Origin: Paramormyrops kingsleyae
Lineage: Eukaryota; Chordata; Actinopteri; Osteoglossiformes; Mormyridae
Direction: 5' to 3'
DNA: 64,000 nucleotides
NCBI RefSeq assembly: GCF_048594095.1
Contig: NC_132797.1
Coordinates: forward strand, 71,977,000 to 72,040,999
Positions 37,701 through 51,500 of this stretch are shown here, one piece after another; position 1 is the first letter of the stretch; each line of letters starts with the position of its first letter. The notes beneath the pieces were generated by a model. It saw only the letters and a program-made list of their open reading frames with translations, did not search any database and was not told the DNA's origin. Both the position numbers and the translations under genes were made by a program.

Positions 37701-40700
37701 ATATGCCATCCTGGTAAAAAGTATGTATCAGGTTATAAGTCAATAGAAGTTTGAACCCAGAGTCCTCCTACTATAGAGCCAAAGACCCAGCTACCAACTC
37801 AGACTACTGTACAGATCGCTCACCTTCTCACCATGTAACCATGCCTGTGTATTTCCTTTCAGGGCGAGCAAGGACTGCCCGGCATGCAGGGCGTCATGGG
37901 CTTCCCAGGAAGGGTGGGGCCAGAGGGCCACCCAGGGCCAATGGGACCAAAGGTCAGTGACTGGGGAGGGCCCCTATACCCTTCAGCCTGTGTAGGAAAT
38001 GGTCTGGGGGCTGTTCTGTCATATAGGTTGTTGTGTCATGTTGCAGTGAGAGACCACCAGAGAGCGATCACAGAAAGTCTTGGGACGGTTACTTAATTCA
38101 GTAAAAATATTGGAAATTTATTGGTTTTATAACAAAAATCATATATATTTATGAGAGAGAACACACGCATGCATTGAAATCAGAGAGGACACTCCCACGC
38201 TGACGTTAGAGAGGACTCCCATGCTGACATCAGAGAGGCAACCAGTAGTTTTAAGTAAAACATTTAATTAAAGTAGTAATTAATTGGAACCCAAATGATA
38301 GTTTTAAAAGAGCTGTTCTGAGTTTAAAAGTTAATTGACAAGCACACACACACACACACACATACACACACACACTGACGTCGGAGAGGACGCACAGTTG
38401 CACTCATGTCAGAGTGGACACTTACGTTAATGTCAGAGAGGACTCAGTCATAGGGATGCCTGTTATGCTGACACTAACACTATAAATATCCTATGTGATG
38501 TGCACATGTCATGTTAACACTCTGAATGTTACACTTACGCTCATCAGTGTTTATCCTCTTTCTACAGGGAGACGGAGGAGTGCCCGGTGCTCCAGGACAT
38601 GAAGGAATACGGGTAATTTCTATACACATACAATTTCCCTTACATTTCTGATCTGGACTTGCTGGGATTACCTGACTATACTAAGGTTGGGAGTGAATGC
38701 GTAAGAATGCTTGTACTGTTCAGTGACACCGATACAACGTGGGATGCTTGTGTCTGTTAGGGACAATGATCAACGACAGGTTTTATTATGTCCGGTAGGG
38801 TCCTCCTGGTGTTGCAGGCTACCCAGGAAACCCAGGCTTTCCGGTAAGTCATGAACCAATGGGCCTGTTTTGGGGAACATGCCTTGAAATGATCTGCGAA
38901 GCATGGAGACACTTAATGATCTTCAGCTTCCATCTCCATTTAATCTGACTTTGTCAGCATAGCTTGTTGTTTTGACAGTGTGGCATATTTTAAATGGATC
39001 GTTGTTTAAGATGGGTCAGTTTCCACGGCAAATTGTGCTTTTTCAGATACAAATTAATTTAGTGGAACAGAAGCAGGATGTCAGTGGAGCCTCTGTACTG
39101 AGAGGATCATTCAGCTGTAGATAACACCTCTGTTGTGCTTCACAGGGTATCCCAGGTCAGGATGGTCCTCCAGGCCAACGTGGAATTCCAGGGTGCAATG
39201 GGACGAAGGTATTCATGACTGATTAACTGAAGCCTATTGCTAAAATTTAAGATGGTCTCCTTAGGAAGTCACCCATCTGGCCGGATCTTCCTGCCGCTGT
39301 AACTTTCTGCTTGGTGAAAGATTCCTGACATTTCTCACCCATCAAACTCCTTTGTTGCAGGGAGAGCGAGGCTTTGATGGAACCCCTGGCTTCCCTGGTG
39401 CGCAGGGTCCACCTGTACGTATGTGGGCGGGGTCTCCCTGTACGTATGTGGGCGGGGTCTCCCTGTACGTATGTGGGCGGGGTCTCCCTGTACATATGTG
39501 GGCGGGGTCTTCCTGTACGTATGTGGGCGGGGTCTCCCTGTACATATGTGGGCGGGGTCTTCCTGTACGTATGTGGGCGGGGTCTCCCTGTACATATGTG
39601 GGCGGGGTCTCCCTGTACATATGTGGGCGGGGTCTTCCTGTACGTATGTGGGCGGGGTCTCCCTGTACGTATGTGGGCGTGGTCTCCCTGTATGTATGTG
39701 GGCGGGGTCTTCCTGTACGTATGTGTGACTGTTACATCAAAGCTTCATGATAGGGAGTCACAGCCTCCACAATGTCAAATATAAAACGTCATTTAAGGCT
39801 GTTACATGTCGGAGGGGCATGGATGTCCCGGCAGATTCAGAGAGCCCAGCACTTGACAGGAGCCCTTCGATACATTAAATTACATGTAAAACTGGGTGGG
39901 GGGGCAGAGTGACATTTTGTCAGAATGTCTAGGTACAGTATGCCCCTGGTTGTACGTAACTAACACTACAGAATGTAAGCAATGATATTCTTTCTTTACA
40001 TGATGGTTTAATGTTGCAAAACATCTTTTTTAGGGTACTCCTGGAATTCCAGGCATGAAGGTGAGAAATGTCTCAGAACTACTGATCCTGAGTTTACTTC
40101 AGATATGGGTTTCACCTGGCCTGGTTCTCATTTTTTACTTACTTCTTAAGAGGCATCTGGTATTTAACATTCTGTGCTATATACGCCCTGCTGTCCACTG
40201 TGTGTGTTATGAGCTGTGTCATTGCGCCCACAGGGGGAGCCCGGTGGTTTGACTTCGACTTACATCCCATCAAAGGGCGAGAAGGGGAGTCCCGGACACC
40301 CAGGTTTCAGAGTATGTATATCAGTACTTGCATTCCATTTTTCACCATAAATAACTCTTAAGTCTGTGAGGTCACATGCTCATTTCTGTTAGATCTGATA
40401 CTCCTCAGTGATATTCCACTGAAATAATTCTCAGCAATATGCCAAAGAGGTATTCCCCTGATGTAATTAGATGTACTGTAAGAACCATGGAACAACCAAA
40501 ATGGCATCCTATATCTCTTATGCATGTAAACATCAGGTGAATGATCTGTGGGTTTTTCTTTATCCAGGGATCTCCTGGCCAGCCAGGAATCTCTGGTCCA
40601 ATTGGACCACCGGGACCAATGGGAATGGGAGTAAGTGATAAAAGTAGCCTGTTTGCATAATACCAGCTATTTGGTTGTGGTAACTGTCCTTCATTGTGGA

Positions 40701-42551
40701 CACAAACACAGCAAAACAAACATTGTTTTTTTCTTATAGGGGGACCCTGGTTCACCTGGTCAAAAAGGAGAGAAGGTACGTTGGTGCCATAGGTGCGGCT
40801 GACTGATGTTCTTCATACCATAATTCAGTACATTCTGCCAGCTTCCCGTCCACAGCGTTCTGTGTGCTTTTCCTGCAGGGGAACATGGTGAATTTCGTTG
40901 GCGAAAAAGGAGAGAAGGTAGGGCAGATGACTCCTGGAAGGGCAGAAGCTCTGCCATCGATACACTTAGGTCCCTCGCTCACTGCACGTCCCATTCTGAC
41001 AGGGAACTCAAGGACTCAGAGGTCCTCCAGGCCCACCAGGAGAGTTTCCGGAGAGAGAAGGTCCTCCAACCACATACATTAATGGACCCAAGGTATGGAG
41101 GCAGTCAAACTGCTGTCGTTTGAGGCTTTTTTGGGATTGGTTATGCATTAGTGCTACAAATGAGCCATGTAACAGGATAACACAGCACTGGTTCTGTACT
41201 ACAGGGTGACTCTGGTGAGAAAGGAGACAAAGGAGAAAAAGTAAGTAGAAAACTGAAGGAGCTTGACTGTAAAGGCCAGTCTGTGAGGCGACTCGGTCGA
41301 TTCGACGATCCCAGGCGGAAATCCAGATTCTCCTTGGATACAGATGAAAAGCAGCATTAACGAGGCTCTTCCTGCCGCAGGGATTTTGTGTGCCGTACCT
41401 GCATGGGTTGAAAGGGGAACCAGGTCCGCAAGGGCCCAGGGTAAGTGATGGTGGCTGCCTGGGATGGCAGCGGAAGCCAATGTGCCGGTATTGGTGTCCA
41501 GAATGATACGTTCAATGTGCCGCCTCTTTAATTTCAGGGTAAACCAGGCAAGGATGGAGAGAATGGAATCAACGTAAGTGGGATTTATAACCTCCAGTAA
41601 AACACATCCAACCGTCATGTCATTTGGTTTGTGCCACGATACAGAACCTGAGCATATCGCTGTCTGCGTTTCCAACAGGGGGAGGCAGGTTATCCTGGTG
41701 ATCCAGGGCGCCCCGGACTGGCGGTAAAACAGCCGCTTATTCTTCTGTGTGGCGGGGGGGTTGTGAGCTACTGTATGAAAAGACGCAGTTAAATTTACGG
41801 AAACTGATTCGCGTAATTTCAGATTTTTCCATGTATATGTTGACAGGCCTTTAAAAGAATTATAGGTACATTTTTCGTGCTGTAAAAGCAACTACGATTG
41901 TGATTAGTTCATAATGAAGTCCATACTTGCTGATGATTTTAACACTGTTTCAGTTGCCTGGACCTTTGTTCAAAGTCAGACTTGTTACTAATGTTATTCA
42001 TTTGTTTCTAGGGCCAAAAAGGAGAGAAGGGTCTTCCTGGAAATGTGAGTTGTCTGAACTCCATCTCATGCTTCTTTTGTGTTTCCATGAACTACCTTCT
42101 CTTAGCTGTAATATATAGGAAGCAAGCCAAACGAAGGTGTTTATTTTGTCAGGCCAAGTTACCCAGAATGCTGCAAAAGCGCTGACCCCATCTTTGTCAT
42201 AATACTTGGTGATCATGTGACTAACTGGGAGTTGGTTTGACAGGGCAATGCTCCTGGTCCTCCTGGACAGCGTGGTCCACCGGGCATGAAGGGAGAAAGA
42301 GGTACATCGCCGCAGTTTTCAGAGTGGCACAGGGGTCACGGATACAGTGTTAAAGCATTCTGTGGATTTCAGCTCGACAGCACACAACCCACAGTTTACG
42401 GCTAGCAAGCTAAATTAAAGTCAGAGAACTGAAGTACACGTCATGGGCATATTCAAGGATGATAATCCCAAGATTCATCGGGCCCGAATTGTCAATGAGT
42501 GCTTTGGGGAGCAGGAGGAATCATTTTCACACATGATTTGGCCACTACAGA

Positions 42552-42582
<31 letters not shown>

Positions 42583-45500
42583 GTTACATTTACATAGCGC
42601 CTTTCACAATCCCAAAGTTGCTTTACAGGAGGGAAAAAATCTGTATTCAGTAAAGGAGGAAGAGACAGTAGGAAAATGTTCAGATATGAAGGAAGAGAAG
42701 GAAGAGCAGTCACGGGGAGATTGTGGGAGAGAGTTCCATAGTTTAGGGACCATGGTGATGAAGGTGCGTGGAACAGTGAGGAGATTATTATTAGAGGATC
42801 TGAGAGAGTGAGAGGGTGAGTAGGGAGCCAAGAGTTCCCTGAGGTAGCGAGGAGTGAGGTCATGCAGAGCTTTAAAAGTGAGAAGCACTATTTTGAATTT
42901 GATACGGTAACCAGTGTAGCTGAGAGAAGATGGGTGTGATGTGAGCGGAGCATTTGGTGACTGAGGACTCAAGCTGCTGAGTTCTCAATATACTGAAGCT
43001 TTTGTATATTTTGCTGGGAGGACAATGAAAAGGGAGCTGCAGTAGGATGAAGGTGAAAGAATGAGATTTTGGAGAGGGATTTTATGTGAAGATCTAAGTT
43101 GAATGAAGAGTCAAATAGTGCACCAAGATTTCTGGACTTTACGGGGTGGTTCAATTCACCTATGATCCACACAAGATCCACAACAAGAGATGAATGCAAA
43201 TCTGGATGAAAAACAAATGTTGCATAAGCACATGGAAATAATGCATGTGCACCATTATCAAAGCCATAGGTGGTCCGACGAAATATTAGTGTGGCCAGGC
43301 ATTGTAAATAACATGCTACGCTGTTCCAAAACAGCTTCTGTTTCCATCCATGTCATGTCTGGATACTGGTGTGTGGACTCCATGTTAAGTCGTCCAGCTA
43401 TAAATACCATGCTTAGAAGATCCTTCCTGCTATTGATTGTCTAAATTCACATTGTAGAGACTTGGGTAGGATTTAATGCTACCTACTTTTATCTCGCAGG
43501 TCCTCCTGGTAGCCACGGAGATATTGGTCCACCAGGTGAGTGGCCCGTCTTTTCATGTGAACTTAATGCATTACTTGCCTGTCGACCGTTTCCAAGGCCT
43601 CACCCTAGTGCTGACTACCCCTTCACAGGCAGATACGTGTCAGGTCCACCAGGTTCTCCTGGGTTCCCAGGGGAGATGGGTCAGAAGGGGGACAAGGGTG
43701 CGGATGGCTTGCCGCTAAAAGGACAGGCTGGCCGACAGGGGCTCCCGGGACCCCCAGGTCCCCCCGGGCTTGTAGGTGAGTGTTTTCTGTGGGCAGTATG
43801 ATGTAGAAAGTCAGCCAAGGAGTTTCTTGGGCAGTGAGGTTACCCTTCACAAAACACATTTACTCAAATAGTAGTTGTAATTATGAATGAAATGCATGCA
43901 AAATTTTGTACAAAAATTCAAGTTAAAAACATACCAGGAGTTGTAAGTCTCTTCTATGAATTAGTTTTTTTTATTGTTACATGTCTCTCTGCATCCTGTC
44001 CTATGACATTACTCTCTGGCTGTTTGAATAGGTGTAGATTGCGATATTAAACATGGACCCCCCGGCCCCCCCGGCCCTCCTGGTCTTCAAGGAGAGATAG
44101 GACAGAAAGGTGAGAAAGTTAAAGAAAAACACTCAACATGGAAACATTTAATTCAAATTCTGCTTGAAGGAGAGACTGGCTTCTTTCAGCAATTGAACAT
44201 GTGGCCTCCAGCCCAGCTTCCACTAAACTGAGAACTGGTACCTTTAATGGGTTTTTTTCCTGTTCTCTCAGGGGACCAAGGAGATGTTTGTGTGAATTGC
44301 CAGGCCATTGCATTTCCTGGTCTTCCGGGGCCTCAGGGGCCTCCAGGACATCAAGGTAACACCTAGTGTGTGATTTCCATCAATCCATGATCAAACCGGA
44401 CTCTCCATTCTATGTCTATTGGTCCACAGCAGATAATCAGGTCACTATACTGTACTTCTTGTTTCGATGACAGGTTTCCCTGGGCCAGCGGGTCCCAAAG
44501 GAGAGGGTGGTGAACCTGGACCACGTGGTCCTTCAGGGAATCCTGTAAGTAGGAATGTCCTATGCTTCAACTGCCAGCCATCTGCCATCACATACATATG
44601 ACAGCCTTTCACCCTAAACTTCAGTCACTTGATTCACCTTCCTTTTTCCTTAGGGTTTGCATGGCCCCAGAGGCCTGATGGGTGCTCCGGGTGCCCAAGG
44701 AGCACCAGGTGACTACTTAGTGGCACCAGGACTGAAAGGCGACAAGGGCTACCCAGGCCTTAAAGGCGTTAGAGGATCTCCAGGCTACAACGGACATCCG
44801 GGGAAAGACGGCTTGCCAGGGTTGCCAGGAGAAAAGGGAGAACCGGTGAATACTCACTTCCATGCAATACTGTTAACTAGCACCAGCCATTATTTTAACC
44901 CTATGAATAGTTTAGTCCCTAGAATAACTGGTGCTCACCCTTCCAGGCAACCATGGGCATGAAAGGAGATCGAGGCAAAGACGGGGACGTGGGTCTGATT
45001 GGGCCCCGCGGAGAGAGAGGCCCCCCAGGCCAGTCGGCATTTGGCTATCCTGGCAAGCCTGGAGAGAAGGGGAGTCGTGGGGAAGCAGGTAGACCTGGAG
45101 CGGCAGGGCGGGAAGGTAAGTGTACTGGTTGGTACAGTGCATGGATTGTCTTTACGGCAAGCAGTAAAAGTGGTATTTCAGCTTTTTTCAGCTTTTCAAG
45201 TGCCAGGTAACTTGTTTTCTATCGTTAGGCCTGAAAGGTGAAGCTGGAATAGGGATTAGTCTGCCTGGTCCGCAAGGTGCACCTGGGTCCTCGGGGCCGA
45301 TGGGAAGACCTGGGATCCCCGGTAAGTGCTGAAGGTGCCTTACGAACACCTTATGAACTGTGAATGGTAAGGAGCAACGCATTTAGTGAAGGACTGATTC
45401 TTTGCATCTAGACATGAGTGTAAAACCATACTCTCACCTGTGCTACTGACAGGCTTGTCTCTGGCACTAAGAAGAATGACGACGACTCTGGTATACTTGT

Positions 45501-48500
45501 CTTTTTCTTCCAGGCAGTCAAGGAGAACAGGGCACCCCTGGCTTTCCCGGTGTGAAAGGACTGAAAGGTGACATCGGGCTGCAAGGCATTGGCCAGCCTG
45601 GTCTGCCTGGGCCAAAAGGTGAGCATTTTGAAGATTCTCACCCAGTTCATGTGTCATTAACTCTATATTGCAATATGTTAGGGTGTGTGATTCCTTCCTC
45701 TCTGGGATAGGCTCAGGACTCCCGTAACCATGCGTAGGTCATGTGATATAGAAAATGAATGAATGAATGGATGGATGGATGGATGAATGATAGATAAATG
45801 GATGGATGGAAGGGTGATACATGGATGGATGAATGAATGAATCTCTTTATTACTTAGGGTATTCGGGGGTCCCGGGTGCACCAGGGGTACCTGGAGAAGC
45901 AGGTCAACACGGAAAGGATGGAAATACTGGATATTCTGGTGTCCCTGGCCAAAAGGTATGTACACAGAAGCTGAAACTTATAACTGCGTAGAATATAAAT
46001 GTGTGCATGCTTGAGAAATCATTACCTAAGTTTCACAGCCTAGAGGTTGTTTCTTGTCCGATGTAATCAGTGAACGTGTGGACAAGGGTGTATCCTAGTC
46101 ATGGGGATGAGGAATGTTGACTGTGTTCCAGGGAGAACCAGGCCGGGGCCTTCCGGGGCCTAAGGGCCTCATGGGTCCCCAGGGAACAATAGGTTTTCCA
46201 GGTGATAAGGGCAGAGTGGGGCCACCTGGCATCCCAGGGAAAGAAGGGGTGACTGGCCCTCCGGGACTTCAGGGTATTACAGGTAGGATATGCTCTCTGG
46301 GAGACGTTATTTTCTTTTTAGCAGAAGATAAATTCTGCATCATTTGTTTGAGTACATAGTAAAGTGAAGAATCTCCAATATGCTCATACAAATCACAGCT
46401 TCAGTGATGCTTTAGTACATTTTAGCATGATTAAGTGGTTCTGCGCAGCTGAGAACTGCCTCGAATGTCAACCCCTTTTCTACTCAGGTGACGTTGGACC
46501 ACCTGGGCAGCCTGGATTTGAGGGCCCTACTGGACCTCCAGGGCCAGGTGACCCAGGACTTCCAGGACCGCATGGGCCGCCTGGTTATCCCGGAAACACT
46601 GGTGAGCTCATCTTATGGAGCTCATCTGATCTCATAGTACAGTGACTGGGTTTCTAATCTCACAGTTGAGTCATTTGCTCTCGTTCAAATCTATGCTCAC
46701 AGGACCACCTGGTGTGAAAGGAAACAAAGGCGACCCTGGTGGGCCTGGCTTAGATATGCCTGGACCAAGGGGAGAGAAAGGTGATCAAGGGTTCCCTGGA
46801 CACCAAGGACAAAAGGGGTCATTAGGTCAACTAGGTCCTCCTGGCAGAGATGGATTCCCTGGGCTACAGGGTAAGCTCACAGAATTTGGAAATACATGGG
46901 CAAGCTAACATTCCCACTGCCTATGATTCAGATCCCCAGTCCCGGCTATTTTTTGTGTGACAGGGAGTACCTTTGGGTTATTTTGGTTTGGGTAGCAATT
47001 TTCATCTAACCCCTTCGCCGACACTGACTATAAACTGGTTAGGAACATCCACCTGATGACTAACCTACAACTGATAAGTAAGGTTCACAGAAAATGTATT
47101 TCCACCTTATTTAGATAACTCAAAATCAAAGAGCAGTAATTAAAAGCACTAGTCAGGGGCAATTCTCAGATTTGACCCTTGGGAGGGAGCTCAGCCTCCT
47201 CAAGAAATATGGAACCCCCCCCCCCACCCACATGGTACCCTACAATTAAATTTGGGTATGAAATGTATATAAAAATATGGGTCATAAGAAAAGAGGATCA
47301 AAAAACATCAGTGCCAATACTTCTTTGTATGTGATATCCTTGGTTCTATGCCTTATTCACAGGTATTAAGGGAGATAGGGGAGGTATCGGATTACCTGGA
47401 ACTCCTGGATATCATGGTCCTTCTGGCAATCCTGGTGCCCCTGGGCAACGAGGTAATGGTCCATAAAGAGCCGTAAAGAACGGATTTTCTGTACAGCTTC
47501 AGGGTGCAAAGTATGCATACTCCAGTCAGTCATAAGATGCAAGTTTTAAAGAGGAGAGTGCTATCTGTAGAACGTTATGATCGGTCTGCCGTCATGGCAA
47601 CGGGAAGGTGTGATCAGTCTGCCTCTGCACCAGGTGACCCTGGTTTGCCTGGGCTGCGGGGCGTCTTTGGAGAACATGGACCTAAAGGAGAAAGAGGAGA
47701 TGCAGGCCTACGGGGGCCTCCTGGAAACATGACTGACATAGATATGAACAGCATGAAGGGCGACAAGGGCGATGCTGGGCCACAAGGTATGGCTGAAGGA
47801 CAGACTTTTCACTGGTGCTGTATATGTCTGTGTACGTCTAAGAAAGGAGAGCAACGGTATGCGGGAAGAAGCATTCCAGTGTAGTTGTACTCGTATTTGT
47901 GCAAATGCTAAATAAAGAATTGTTTTATTTATTTATTTTCAAATGTGCCATTTATAACAGGGACCCCAGGGTATGCCGGAGATAAAGGTTATCTCGGAGA
48001 ACCAGGGAAGCCTGGAATGCCTGGAAAGGAAGGAATGCCTGGATCACCTGGTCAGCCAGGTAAATCACCTCTGTGTGGTATTTCTCCAAGAAGTTCCAAG
48101 CTGTGGTGTTTCTCTGTTTGTAGTGTAGATTAAGAGGTGAGAAAATGTAGCTCGTGGCTTTGTTTGCAGGTGACAAAGGTGAACGCGGTGAACCTGGAGA
48201 GCCGGGAAGAACGGGACATCCTGGACAGAAAGGGCACTCTGGAGATATGGGACTACCAGGTACGGCATCGGCTTGGTGCTCACAGGCTGGCCGGAGGATG
48301 GCGGCGTAACTATGGGGAACTCAACGTCTCCTGCTTTCCCCATCCAGGATCAGATGGACCAAAGGGGGATAAAGGACTGGTCGGGTCCCCGGGGCACCCT
48401 GGCTTTCCGGGCACCTCTGGGCATAAGGGGCAAAAAGGAGATGCTGGCTTACCAGGAATTGGGATGCCAGGACCCCCAGGAGAGAAGGTGGGAGGATCCT

Positions 48501-51500
48501 TCCCTTAAGACTACAGCACCACCTGACCTATTTACAGTGTCACTTTGGCTACGTTCACACTACCAGGCTGAAGTGACTCAAATCCACTTCTTTGCCTCAA
48601 TGTGACTCAGATCTGCTTCTCCTCAGGGTTGTGTGAACACACAAATCCGATCTTTTCAATTTAGATTTGAGTCACTTTCATACATGGTCCTAGATATATA
48701 TCCGGATTCGTGGCCATGTGACATAAATGTGAGCGGTCAGATCGTAATTCATGTCTTTGTTTTCTCTATGCGCACGTGCTGAGCGTTTTATTGTCGTTGG
48801 TAAGGCAGATGACTCGTGCAAAAACTTATCAATGTGCACATGTGAACCGATTTGGAGGACAGATGTGTTCACATTACAGTGAGATGCAGGTTACTTGTAT
48901 TTATGAATGTGAACCAAGAATCAAGATAGGCAAAAAATCGGAATTGGCCAATGATGTTTGTAATGTGAACATAGAGTTTTTGTGCAAATCTCATGTGTGT
49001 GTTTGTATGTGAATGTGTTGGTAGGGAGTTATGGTATGAAGCTATTATTCTCTGAAGATGCTGTGATTTTGTTGGCCCCTCAGGGAGAGAAAGGCTTTAC
49101 TGGTTCGATTGGATTTACGGGGGAGAAAGGCCAGAAAGGCAGGATGGGTGAACATGGAATGCCAGGCCATCCAGGAACAAAGGGAGACAAGGGCTACGAT
49201 GGCCCCCAAGGTGAGCTGTCCGTCCTCCCCACAGTGCATCACGGGGTTCTGACAGACCTGAAAACAGTGAACAGTGAAAGCCAGCATGTGTCTTTCTCAC
49301 AGGAACTCCTGGACAGCCAGGTGAGAAGGGCGTCCTCGGCCTGCCCGGCCTACCAGGCGATCCAGGTTCACAAGGCCGACCAGGTGAGCCTTAAGAAGTG
49401 TGAGGTCCTTTAGGGGTGTGGCAGTGCAAGATCAGTCCCCGGCGAACAGTCATGGCTAATACATTTTGGAAATCATAAATATTTAGCACTAATAAGAAAA
49501 ACCCAGATAAAAGATGACAGTTAAGAAATTTTGCATTTCTGATATCATTTCTGATATCTTCAGGTGAAGCAGGTCGGCAGGGCCCACCGGGGTCACATGG
49601 AGAGAAAGGCCTGCCTGGACAGGATGGGATCCCAGGATCCACTGGGGAGCGGGGAGATTCAGGTGAACAAATAAGCCTGTAGACAAGGTACCAGAGGGTG
49701 GGAGCAGTTTCTGAAGCCCTGACCCTCATTCCCCCCCCCCTCTCCATTCCAGGTTTACCCGGCAGAGGTTTTCCTGGTCCACCTGGACAAGCTGGTTTTA
49801 AAGGTAAGCCTTGAGAGATATCTCTCTCGTGGGTATTTGCAATTCACAGGGTTCCTCAAACTGTGTCCATGCATAAGGCTCTTTGTTACCATTTAACGGT
49901 ACAGTTATGAAGAAAATTTGGTAACACTTCACGTCAAGCAGTCATCATAATACACTATAGATACCTTCGTAATGCAATATAATGGTCAGTATATTTGCAC
50001 TGGATAATGAAGGTATTTATAGTGCATTATAGATGAGAGCTTCATAGAGCATTCATACTGCATAATAAACATGTTTATAATGTGTTATGCCTTTTTAAAA
50101 ATAGTTATAGCAGGTTTATAGTACTTTATGAATGCATTATAATGCATTATGAAGGTATATACAGTATCATGAATAATACGTGAGTGCTTTAAGTAAAGTA
50201 TTGCCGAAACTACGAAACCCTTTGGAATAATCCATATTTCTATGTGAGTGGCTCTTAAAATGTGATCTGTTCTTCATCTAAGTCTTTATATACATACATC
50301 ACAACACCACAACATTTAACACTGCAAAATCGTTATCAAACAAATGGTTCAAATTAAGCTCTTGGTGGAAGAAGTATGTGAAACTCTGGCATAATAACCT
50401 CTTGAAAACAGTGCAATTAGAGTTCGGTGTTCCAGTGAATTTAGATGTACATCTAAAATTCTATCTAATGGGGCCGAGGGTAAGTAAAAAAATAAGACGC
50501 AAAATGTAATGATTTGCTGCTTTCTGTGAATGAGTCTGTTCTTGTCCGCCTTTCTTATGTACATATATCATCTAATGCTGACCCAAGGTGCCTGTCTGCA
50601 GGTGATAAAGGCAGCGATGGTCTCCCAGGCATTCCTGGAATACCTGGTGTCCCAGGGGCTAAAGGAGACAAGGGCCGGCCAGGGGACCAGGGCCAGCAGG
50701 GGCAGTCGGGACTGCAGGGATTGCCGGGACCCTCCATGGAAGGAGCCAAAGGGGATAGGGGCCTCCCCGGAGGTCTGGGGTGGCCAGGTAGGACCATAAG
50801 TTATCAATCTTTAGATACAAAAGAAACACACATAGTTCTTTTGAACAGATATTGTAATGAACAGACTTGGAGGACCCAGGTGCAGAGAGGACCGAGATTT
50901 AATCCAAAAACTCAAAACGAACTCAAAAACTAGCTGGGTCATAATCATGTAATCGAAGGTGCAATCAGAGGCAAAGGGAAAATCCAGATACAAAAGCGTA
51001 GCTTCGGGCAAAGGTTCGTCAACAAAGTCGCAAACACATCCAGGAAGTGGCACAGGCAAGAATCAGTAAACCAGGAGGAGGTGGTTCGGCCCAAGGTGGA
51101 CATATCTGAGGCTGGTAGGATTCGGACCTGACAGTTATTTGATTAGCTGATTAGTTGATCATTTCTCCATAGTCAAACACAAAGTATTTTTAAAAGGGAA
51201 TAAGGTCATTAGACACTAGTTTCTTCTTCTAGTTGCTGTTGGTAACTTCTCAACTTGAACGATTTACTCAGACGAAGATATTTTGCTTTGATGAATAATG
51301 GGATGGAGTGCTTGACAAGAAACTATTTTTGAAGGCGATATTGGAGCCCCTGGGCCAATTGGAGTTCCTGGAAATATCGGGGCCAGAGGAGATAAAGGAG
51401 ACGAGGGCTTCCAAGGGAATCCAGGCTCCAAAGGATTCAAGGGTGACCGAGGATCTCCTGGCTATCCTGTAAGTTGTGTGCTCTTGCCTGTCACTCACAT

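Larger units (their letters stand above)
34730..37862 (+). other. col4a1 intron 2 with several repeats
   Basis: This 3.1-kb intron contains the third copy of the microsatellite-associated repeat (35290-35620), a poly-C tract (36180-36195), MITEs at 36273-36530 and 36793-36873, and an L2-type LINE tail (37155-37203). No exon-like Gly-X-Y sequence was found between the flanking exons. Confidence 0.7.

Noticed and set aside
39247..39620. Minus-strand ORFs with MYRETPPTYVQGDPAH repeats.
   Set aside because: These are frames through the 25-bp minisatellite and shift with it; there is no start context or splice support.
41199..41891. 230-residue minus-strand ORF across col4a1 exons 14-17.
   Set aside because: It is antisense to Gly-X-Y exons. 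Glycine codons (GGN) read NCC on the other strand and rarely give stops, so long antisense frames are expected. It has no recognisable domain.
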